A DNA stretch of 64,000 nucleotides, taken from assembly GCF_000739435.1 (NCBI RefSeq), contig NZ_CP009159.1, forward strand, positions 1,178,001 through 1,242,000, in the 5' to 3' direction. The DNA comes from Actinobacillus suis ATCC 33415 (GTDB taxonomy: Bacteria > Pseudomonadota > Gammaproteobacteria > Enterobacterales > Pasteurellaceae). Positions within the stretch are counted from its first letter, which is position 1; every line of letters begins with the position of its first letter. Under the pieces are notes generated by a model that was not told the DNA's origin, searched no databases, and saw only the letters and a program-made list of their open reading frames with translations. Positions 57,800 to 64,000 of this stretch are shown in pieces. The position numbers and the translations under genes are program-made.

Positions 57800-57843
57800 C
57801 AAGCGGTAAGAATTGCAACTTTTTTTGCAAATCCTACCGCTTG
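57800..57843. terminator. Inverted uptake-signal repeat / bidirectional terminator
   Basis: AAGCGGTAAGAATTGCAA and its complement TTGCAAATCCTACCGCTT between convergent yheS and ycjF. A second small hairpin, ACAGCCC-TGCT-AGGGCTGT, is just to the left (57769-57787). Confidence 0.7.
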
Positions 57844-57902
57844 TTTTCTTTTCCGAGTTCTCTATATATGCCGTGCTAATTAAAATATAAGCCGCGGAAT
57901 AT

Positions 57903-58949
57903 CTATACCTTCTCACTCACTTTTTCTTCTGCTTTCGTAAAAATCGTGTTTTTAACCGAAGTTAATAATTGTTGGCGAATGGCAGAAAGTTTCGGTTTTT
58001 CACCCGCTTGGAACGCAACCGGACGGCAAAATTCCATCGCTTTAATGCCTAATCTTGCAGTGAGCAAACCTACACCAATGCCCTGTGCGGCACGCAGTGA
58101 AAGTTTAGCGGTTAAATTTTGCGAGAAGAATTCCATACCGACATCGCTCACCACTTCGGTTGCACCAGCAAACACCATATTGGTTAAGACCATTTTGAAT
58201 AATTTCAAACGGCTGAAATACCCTAATTGCATACCGTAGGTTTTGCTGATTTTATTCACCAATGCAATATTTCGCCACGCTACCATCAACACATCCACCA
58301 CAGCTAACGGGCTAACCGCCACAATCACCGCATTTTCAGTCGCACTTTTTGAAATCATTTTTTTCACTTGCTTATCAAGCGGTGTGAGCACTGTTTCACT
58401 AAATAAGTACAGCACCTCTTTTGCATTATAAGCCTCATTTAATTGGCTTTGCCAACGTTGTTGCGAATGTTGCACACTTGGCACTTTTTTTAAATTCGCC
58501 ACAACCTCATTGCAAAAATTTACCGCTTTTTCACCGCTTGTCGTTGCAAGTTCTTCTAAAAGTAATTGCTCGCTTACTTGCTGTTGTTGCTGATGATGAC
58601 GTAAAAAAACTAATTTACGCCATTCACCGATAATCGCAACCACGCCGGTTAAACTGATTAAAGCGAACACAATTGCAAACGCAAAATAAATCCATTGGCG
58701 AGCTTGGAAAGTATCAATCAGCCATTGCACACTTTGTGCAATCACGGCAACGCTGAACAGTCCCAACGCAAACAGCACTACTCTTACCCAAAAACGCGAC
58801 GGCTTCAGGCTTTCTTCAACAATTAATTCCGCCTCAACTTCTTGATATTCCTCTTCAATTTGAATATCGTCCGAAGCCTCAAATTCTTGCTTGGCCACAA
58901 ATTGCTGTTCTGTTGTGACCTCTTGCTCACTAAATATTTGTTTCTTCAT
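57903..58949 (-). CDS. ycjF: YcjF / UPF0283 family membrane protein
   Basis: 348 residues: charged N-terminus rich in Glu (to about residue 50), two transmembrane segments (about 55-75 and 85-108), and a C-terminal DUF697-type domain (VSPLAVVDVLMVAWRNIALVNKI, AAQGIGVGLLTARLGIKAMEFCRP) closely matching E. coli YcjF. Its usual partner ycjX is not adjacent; the next gene upstream is the GxxExxY gene. Confidence 0.88.
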   Translation of the reverse strand: MKKQIFSEQEVTTEQQFVAKQEFEASDDIQIEEEYQEVEAELIVEESLKPSRFWVRVVLFALGLFSVAVIAQSVQWLIDTFQARQWIYFAFAIVFALISLTGVVAIIGEWRKLVFLRHHQQQQQVSEQLLLEELATTSGEKAVNFCNEVVANLKKVPSVQHSQQRWQSQLNEAYNAKEVLYLFSETVLTPLDKQVKKMISKSATENAVIVAVSPLAVVDVLMVAWRNIALVNKISKTYGMQLGYFSRLKLFKMVLTNMVFAGATEVVSDVGMEFFSQNLTAKLSLRAAQGIGVGLLTARLGIKAMEFCRPVAFQAGEKPKLSAIRQQLLTSVKNTIFTKAEEKVSEKV

Positions 58950-59014
58950 CGTTTTCTCTTTTCAATTAACCACGGAATACACTGAATTCACGGAAATAAA
59001 GTTTTCAATAATAA

Positions 59015-59389
59015 CTACATAATTATCCGTTTAATTTCTACTTTAGGAAATGCACCAAAATTAACAAGTAAACCTAACTTCATACCTGTTATTTTTAAAT
59101 AGTTCATTAATTGAGCTTTATGCTCTTCTTTCAACAAATTAACTGCTTTTAATTCAATAATAATTTGATCAAAACAAATAAAATCTGGTTTATAACTCTG
59201 CTTTAATAGCTGATCTTTATACATTAATGCAAGATTGGGTTGTGTTATAAAAGGAATATTTCTAGCTCTAAATTCAAGCTCTAAACATTCTTGATAAACA
59301 GATTCTAAAAAACCATTACCCATTTGAAAATACACATCAAATATTGCACTGCGTAAAGCATACGTTTCTTGTTCAAATAATAAGCTCAT
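59015..59389 (-). CDS. GxxExxY family protein
   Basis: 124 residues with the name-giving motif GNGFLESVYQECLELEF near residue 25, and PDFICFDQIIIELKAV, a D...ExK arrangement of PD-(D/E)XK nucleases. The family occurs widely, has patchy distribution and no agreed function. It sits between ycjF and dusC on the same strand, and its short AT-rich sequence and flanking non-family neighbours suggest acquisition. Confidence 0.85.
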   Translation of the reverse strand: MSLLFEQETYALRSAIFDVYFQMGNGFLESVYQECLELEFRARNIPFITQPNLALMYKDQLLKQSYKPDFICFDQIIIELKAVNLLKEEHKAQLMNYLKITGMKLGLLVNFGAFPKVEIKRIIM

Positions 59390-59459
59390 ATATTCTCTCT
59401 TTAAAAAATCAATATTACTTATTATTACTTCTGTGTTTTCCGTGGTTAAAACCCTATTG

Positions 59460-60422
59460 TTAAATCCCTTGATTTACCGCTCGTTCAATATGTGCTTTTA
59501 GACCGTCATAGCCGTGCTCCGTTTTGAGTATTTGGAACAAATCTTTGGCTTCCGGATATTCTTTATCCAAATAATGTAGCCATTGCTTAATTCTCGCCAC
59601 ATGATAAAAGCCCGAGTCACGCTCATTTTCCATATTTACATATTGAAACAGTAATTGCAGCACCTCGTGCCATGGCATTTTAGGCTGATTAAATTTCACC
59701 ACTCGGCTAAGGTTCGGCGTGTTTAATGCACCTCGCCCGATCATTAAACTCGAACAAGCGGTCATATTTTGGCAATTTTTTGCAGATTCAAAATCCCAGA
59801 TTTCGCCATTGGCAATCACAGGAATCGAAAGACGTTTTTGAATTTCGCCGATTGCCTGCCAATTAATGCGTTCAGCTCGATAGCCGTCTTGTTTGGTACG
59901 ACCGTGTACGGTTATTTCATTCGCTCCACCTTGTGCCACCGCATCGGCAATCTCAAAACATTGATCTGCCGAATCCCAACCTAAACGCACTTTCACCGAA
60001 ACGATCTGCTCCTGTGGAACTGCTTCTCGCATTGCTTTGGTTGCTCGATAAATCAAATCCGGATCTTTTAGCAATGATGCGCCACCATTACTGCCGTTTA
60101 CCGTTTTAGACGGACAACCGCAATTCAAATCCACTCCATGCGAGCCCAATTCAATCGCCAACTGGGCATTTTCTGCCAACCATTGCGGATGTTGTCCTAA
60201 TAACTGCACTCGCACAGGCGTACCTGAATCGGTTAAACCGCCCTGCAACAATTCAGGCGCAAGACGATAAAATGCTTTCTTCGGCAATTTTTGATCCACC
60301 ACTCGCACAAATTCTGAAATACATAGATCGTAATCATTTACTGCCGTCAGTAATTTGCGAACAAAAGGATCTAATACGCCTTGCATCGGCGCTAAAATAA
60401 CTTTAGGTATCGTATTCATCAT
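59460..60422 (-). CDS. dusC: tRNA-dihydrouridine synthase C
   Basis: FMN enzyme reducing U16 of tRNA. 320 residues; [39 protein letters not shown] (catalytic Cys), [13 protein letters not shown] and [12 protein letters not shown]. The E. coli DusC-type start ILAPMQGV supports the C subgroup. ATG 60422 and 60419 are adjacent alternatives, and neither has a clear ribosome site. Confidence 0.92.
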   Translation of the reverse strand: MMNTIPKVILAPMQGVLDPFVRKLLTAVNDYDLCISEFVRVVDQKLPKKAFYRLAPELLQGGLTDSGTPVRVQLLGQHPQWLAENAQLAIELGSHGVDLNCGCPSKTVNGSNGGASLLKDPDLIYRATKAMREAVPQEQIVSVKVRLGWDSADQCFEIADAVAQGGANEITVHGRTKQDGYRAERINWQAIGEIQKRLSIPVIANGEIWDFESAKNCQNMTACSSLMIGRGALNTPNLSRVVKFNQPKMPWHEVLQLLFQYVNMENERDSGFYHVARIKQWLHYLDKEYPEAKDLFQILKTEHGYDGLKAHIERAVNQGI

Positions 60423-60453
60423 TCAATTTTTTTGCTTATTCGATTCAAAAAGA

Positions 60454-60496
60454 AAGCGGTCAATTTTTGCAAAATTTTTACCAAAAATGACCGCTT
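60454..60496. terminator. Inverted uptake-signal repeat between DUF2238 gene and dusC
   Basis: AAGCGGTCAATTTTTG and its complement CAAAAATGACCGCTT, a hairpin-forming pair. Confidence 0.6.
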
Positions 60497-60509
60497 GAAA
60501 TGGTTAATG

Positions 60510-61139
60510 CTATTCGTAAAAATGGGAGCGAATCCGCAAGTCCGGACGGGCAATCAGATAAATAATAAGCGCAGTAATTGCCCCCAAAGTATCCGCCAAC
60601 ATATCTTTTTGTGCATCCCAAATATCGCCTTGCGAGCCTAAAAATTCAATACCTGCATTACCACCTTCTATCACTGCATATTGCCATTCGATAATTTCAT
60701 AACTTGCGGCTACTGCCATAATAAAAAATAGCGAAAAGAAGGTTGCAACACCTAATCCACATTTACGGCGGCGTAATAACCATTCTGCCATCGGGAAACT
60801 ATAAAAACCGATAATGTAATGTGCCACTCTATCAAAATGGTTACGATCTTCGCCTAAAATAGGGCTAAGAAACTGATTCGCCCACTCAAAAGGCACATTG
60901 GCAAAGGTATATTTGGCACCGATTAAATGCATAATCATCCATAAGGACATTAAGATATAAGCCAAACCGCTAAATTGAAATTTAGGGTATGTAAAAATCA
61001 ATAGCCCAAATACCACAAAAATTGGCATCACTTCCGCATACCAGACAGCCCGATCTGACGGAGTGATCCCCGACCATATCGCAATTGCGGTAATCATAAT
61101 CGCTAAAAACAGCGGAATAATATGTGAGCGCTGTTCCAT
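60510..61139 (-). CDS. DUF2238 (YjdF-like) membrane protein
   Basis: 209 residues with about six hydrophobic segments. Family-like features are FDRVAHYIIGFYSFPMAEWLLRR, SYEIIEWQYAVIEG and QGDIWDAQKDMLADTLGA. Function unknown. ATG 61139 overlaps the djlA stop by one base (TAATG) with AAGG nine bases before; an ATG at 61148 lies on top of that ribosome site. Confidence 0.82.
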   Translation of the reverse strand: MEQRSHIIPLFLAIMITAIAIWSGITPSDRAVWYAEVMPIFVVFGLLIFTYPKFQFSGLAYILMSLWMIMHLIGAKYTFANVPFEWANQFLSPILGEDRNHFDRVAHYIIGFYSFPMAEWLLRRRKCGLGVATFFSLFFIMAVAASYEIIEWQYAVIEGGNAGIEFLGSQGDIWDAQKDMLADTLGAITALIIYLIARPDLRIRSHFYE

Positions 61140-62008
61140 TATTTCCATCCTTTTACTTTACAGATTAAATCGTAAGCCGCTTGAATTTGCTGTGCTTTCT
61201 CTTTCGCTAATTCCATCATCTCATCCGGTAAACCTTTTGCCGCCAGCTTATCCGGATGATGTTCGTTCATCAATTTACGGTAGGCACGTTTTACGGCGGT
61301 TTGGTCGTCATTTGCGGTCACGCCTAAAACTTTATAAGCGGCATCAATGCTCGGTGCATTACTATTAGCTTGATGATAACCATTATATCTGCCTTGCGAT
61401 TGCTGATAAGCGCCACCTTGCTGATATTGCTCTTGATAAAAGCCACCGTTTCTAAATTGCTGTGCAGCCATAACCATCGCAATCATACGTTCAAATTGGA
61501 AACGGCTCATCCCCATAGTTTCGGCAATCGTAAATAAAATTTGCTGTTCATTCGCATCTAATTGCCCATCGTGTAAAGCGGCCTGCATCTGGACTTCCAC
61601 AAAAAAGCGCAATAAATCGGCACGCTGACCACAAGCTTCTCTGAATTCCTGAATCACCTGACGTAACGGAAAATCAGCCTCTTTACCTAACGTAAATGCT
61701 TGTTGTGCAAGTTGTTGGGCATTAGCATCTAATTTCAGACGGCTCATTAACTGACGCGCCAAATGAATGTCATCTTCCGTTACACGTCCCTTTGCTTTCG
61801 CAATATGTCCTAATACCGCAAATGTCGTCTGAGTGAAAAGCGATTGACGCGTAAGATTTTTACCAAAAACACTTGAACGAACTGAACCTAATTCATACAA
61901 CTTTTTATCCGCAAGATGACCGATAAAAGCCCCTAATAGCCCCCCAAAAAAGCTATGAAAGATTTGGTAACCTAAGAAGAATCCAATAATTTTTCCGATA
62001 AATTGCAT
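61139..62008 (-). CDS. djlA: Membrane-anchored J-domain co-chaperone DjlA
   Basis: 289 residues: N-terminal transmembrane helix with a Gly-rich dimer interface (residues 5-30, FFLGYQIFHSFFGGLLGAFIG), a central TerB-like helical domain (about 60-175), a Gln/Gly/Tyr-rich linker, and a C-terminal J domain with HPD (LMNEHHPDKLAAKG). Stimulates DnaK at the inner membrane. Confidence 0.93.
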   Translation of the reverse strand: MQFIGKIIGFFLGYQIFHSFFGGLLGAFIGHLADKKLYELGSVRSSVFGKNLTRQSLFTQTTFAVLGHIAKAKGRVTEDDIHLARQLMSRLKLDANAQQLAQQAFTLGKEADFPLRQVIQEFREACGQRADLLRFFVEVQMQAALHDGQLDANEQQILFTIAETMGMSRFQFERMIAMVMAAQQFRNGGFYQEQYQQGGAYQQSQGRYNGYHQANSNAPSIDAAYKVLGVTANDDQTAVKRAYRKLMNEHHPDKLAAKGLPDEMMELAKEKAQQIQAAYDLICKVKGWK

Positions 62009-62222
62009 TTGTTGTCCTTGTTTAATTCCCAGACGAATATCGTTAAACGATTATTTTAGCTTAAAATACTTAAAATAGAATTAATTATCTTTAAAGTAAG
62101 ATAATCATTATGGGGGTAAAATCTGAAAAACAAAGAGGAAGGCGTTAAATAAGATACAAAAAATGATTTTACTTTTGTAAAAAGGAAAGGAAATTTAACC
62201 GCTTATGGTGTTATAACGAAAT

Positions 62223-62252
62223 AAAGCCCTGAAAAATCAGGGCTTTATTTTT
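62223..62252. terminator. Terminator after pal
   Basis: AAAGCCCTGA-loop-TCAGGGCTTT with T-rich flanks on both sides, 24 bp beyond the pal stop. Confidence 0.75.
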
Positions 62253-62275
62253 GTCTTTAGTAATTAGGCTACAAA

Positions 62276-62734
62276 TTAGTATTCTAATACTGCACGACGG
62301 TTTTTAGCGTAGTCAGCTTCAGTGTGACCTAACACAGCTGGTTTTTCTTCACCGTAAGAAACAGTTGAAACTTGGTTAGCACCTTTAGTTGCTAAGTAGT
62401 TTTTAACTGCGTCTGCACGACGTTGACCTAACGCGATGTTGTACTCTGGAGTACCACGTTCGTCAGCGTGACCAGCAACTGTTACTTTACCGTTTGCTGA
62501 TGTTAAGTATGCAGCGTGTGCATCTAAAAGTTGTTGGTACTCACCTTCAACTGCATAGCTGTCGAAACCGAAGTATACAGTGTTGTAACGAGTTTGTAAG
62601 TCTTCAGCAGTCATACCGCCGAATTGACCTGCGTTTGCGTTAGCATTTGCGTTAGCGTTGTCTGATGAGCTGCTGCAAGCTGCTAATACGAATGCTGGTG
62701 CCGCAATCATCAATACTTTAGCTAGTTTTTTCAT
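62276..62734 (-). CDS. pal: Peptidoglycan-associated lipoprotein Pal
   Basis: 152 residues: signal peptide with lipobox LAAC (Cys 20), a Ser- and (Asn-Ala)-rich linker, and an OmpA-like domain ([48 protein letters not shown]). Anchors the outer membrane to peptidoglycan as part of Tol-Pal. RBS AGGAGC. Directly downstream of tolB. Confidence 0.97.
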   Translation of the reverse strand: MKKLAKVLMIAAPAFVLAACSSSSDNANANANANAGQFGGMTAEDLQTRYNTVYFGFDSYAVEGEYQQLLDAHAAYLTSANGKVTVAGHADERGTPEYNIALGQRRADAVKNYLATKGANQVSTVSYGEEKPAVLGHTEADYAKNRRAVLEY

Positions 62735-62758
62735 TTGTTGCTCCTAAAAAGAATTTTA

Positions 62759-64000
62759 TTATTTAGTCAAATACGGTGACCAAGCAGGAAACTTAAATTG
62801 TCCACCTGCTCCCGGCAAGTTAGCTTTGAAACGGCCATCTGCGGACACCAATTGTAGCACTTTGCTCGTACCTTTGGTAGAGCTATAAATAACCATAATA
62901 CCATTTGGCGAAATGCTTGGACTCTCGTCTAAGAAAGTTGAACTCAATACTTCCGTGCCACCCGAAGCGAGATCGCGTTTCACAACCTTATCACCAGCAA
63001 TCATGATTAAATTCTTACCATCAGATGAAACTTTAGCATTATAGCTACCGCTTCCCCCCATTGGGCTTGCGCCACCACCTGATGAACTCATTCTATACAC
63101 TTGTGGAGAACCTGCTCGGTCTGAAGTGAAGTAAATCGTACTTCCATCCGGAGACCAACTTGGTTCTGTATTATTACCTGCATTTGCAGTTAATTTTGAT
63201 GGTTTACCACCATTTGCACCAACAACATAAATATCTAACTCACCATCTTGATTCGATGCGAATGCAATACGAGAACCATCCGGCGAGAACGCTGGTGCAC
63301 CGTTGTGTCCACGTAATGCCGCTACGATACGGCGAGAACCTGAACGTAGGTCATGCACAACAACTTGTGCTTTTTTGTTTTCAAATGTCACATAAGCTAA
63401 ACGACTACCGTCTGGAGACCATTCGGGTGACATTAACGGCTCTCTACTTTTTACAACGGTAAAGGCATTATAACCGTCATAGTCTGAAACACGTAATTCA
63501 TAAGATGATACGCCACGTTGCACGACATAAGCAATTTTTGTTCTGAAAGCACCGCGAATTTGCGTAATTTTTTCAAACACTTGGTCACTTACCGTATGCG
63601 CACCTTGGCGAATTTGTGCTGCAGGTACATTAAATGAACCCTGAGCTAATACTGCCGCAGGATTACTTAACGTATCAACTAACTGATAAGCAACATTATA
63701 GCCACTACCTGTTGGGGTCACTTGTCCTACAACTACAGAATCTACACCGATATCGGTCCATTGTTGTGAATCTACTTCTGCTACCGAGCCTGGCTGAGCC
63801 GGTAATCTAGAACGTTCTACCGGCGTAAACTTACCACTATTACGTAAGTCGTCTGCAATAATTTGTCCGACATCCGCCGGTACAGCACCATTTGCCTTAA
63901 ACGGAACAACCGCAATAGGTTGTGCCATACTTACACCTTCATCAACAGAAATCACAACATCTGATTCAGCTGTTACTACATTGCTGAAAAAGAGAGCGAT
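62759..64000 (-). CDS. tolB: Tol-Pal periplasmic protein TolB (5' end outside window)
   Basis: Periplasmic beta-propeller that links TolA/TolR/TolQ to Pal. 413 residues are in the window and the frame stays open to the right edge; the end of a signal peptide ([11 protein letters not shown]) is visible, so only some 10-15 residues are missing. Propeller repeats of the form [14 protein letters not shown] recur ([24 protein letters not shown]), ending [12 protein letters not shown]. Confidence 0.95.
   Translation of the reverse strand: MALFFSNVVTAESDVVISVDEGVSMAQPIAVVPFKANGAVPADVGQIIADDLRNSGKFTPVERSRLPAQPGSVAEVDSQQWTDIGVDSVVVGQVTPTGSGYNVAYQLVDTLSNPAAVLAQGSFNVPAAQIRQGAHTVSDQVFEKITQIRGAFRTKIAYVVQRGVSSYELRVSDYDGYNAFTVVKSREPLMSPEWSPDGSRLAYVTFENKKAQVVVHDLRSGSRRIVAALRGHNGAPAFSPDGSRIAFASNQDGELDIYVVGANGGKPSKLTANAGNNTEPSWSPDGSTIYFTSDRAGSPQVYRMSSSGGGASPMGGSGSYNAKVSSDGKNLIMIAGDKVVKRDLASGGTEVLSSTFLDESPSISPNGIMVIYSSTKGTSKVLQLVSADGRFKANLPGAGGQFKFPAWSPYLTK

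Overview
The window is a continuous stretch of a Pasteurellaceae chromosome. The 9-mer ACAAGCGGT, core of the Apl-type DNA uptake signal of Actinobacillus, Mannheimia and relatives, recurs throughout, often as inverted pairs between genes that can also fold as terminators. Gene content (Sec-containing formate dehydrogenase and SelD, ptsN-rapZ without rpoN, pal/tolB, rapA-rluA) fits that clade; the species cannot be fixed from the sequence alone.

Layout. 1-8.3 kb: folA (partial), proB, a TauE/SafE-type carrier, nth, a fadI-fadJ-like pair with several catalytic residues replaced, and a DUF945 protein. 8.3-16.2 kb: an AEC carrier and fdhD divergent from the formate dehydrogenase operon (fdn-type alpha subunit with an in-frame Sec TGA, beta, gamma) followed by fdhE. 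16.3-22.5 kb: ppc, lptC-lptA-lptB, ptsN, rapZ. 22.5-28.3 kb: ubiI-like and ubiH-like hydroxylases, three tandem related lipoproteins, a NudJ-like Nudix hydrolase, and selD with Sec at codon 17.

28.3-39.3 kb is an accessory island between selD and prfB. It holds two FtsZ-like proteins, a PP2C phosphatase, two sirtuins, a HAD 5'-nucleotidase-like protein with an extra C-terminal region, a 60-aa protein, an Mrr-type endonuclease, a tandem AAA+ ATPase, a RhuM-Fic protein and a WYL regulator. Two things stand out. First, the two FtsZ-like proteins are complementary: one keeps the GTP-binding Gly-rich loop but ends before the T7 loop; the other has lost the Gly-rich loop but keeps T7 (NxDxxD) and the C-terminal domain. 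Together they look like a split, obligately heteromeric tubulin-family GTPase. Second, the same 15-bp palindrome CGACA-N5-TGTCG lies 40-70 bp before the first gene of each of the four transcription units holding the nine core genes, so these units form one regulon; the WYL protein is the natural candidate regulator. This is the best candidate in the window for an undescribed system, possibly defensive or stress-related. A (AATC)10 tract, the same tetranucleotide used for phase variation in Haemophilus lic genes, lies between a sirtuin and mrr.

39.4-64 kb returns to core genes: prfB with its programmed +1 frameshift, a second AEC carrier, a MetE-like methyltransferase with MetR-type boxes upstream, pyrE, rlmJ, ampD, a gene-free stretch with two related minus-strand sRNA-like units, rluA, rapA, a small periplasmic protein, a dGTPase-like HD protein, rlmD, tRNA-Asn, moeB-moeA, a MarC-family protein, yheS, ycjF, a GxxExxY protein, dusC, a DUF2238 protein, djlA, pal and tolB (partial).
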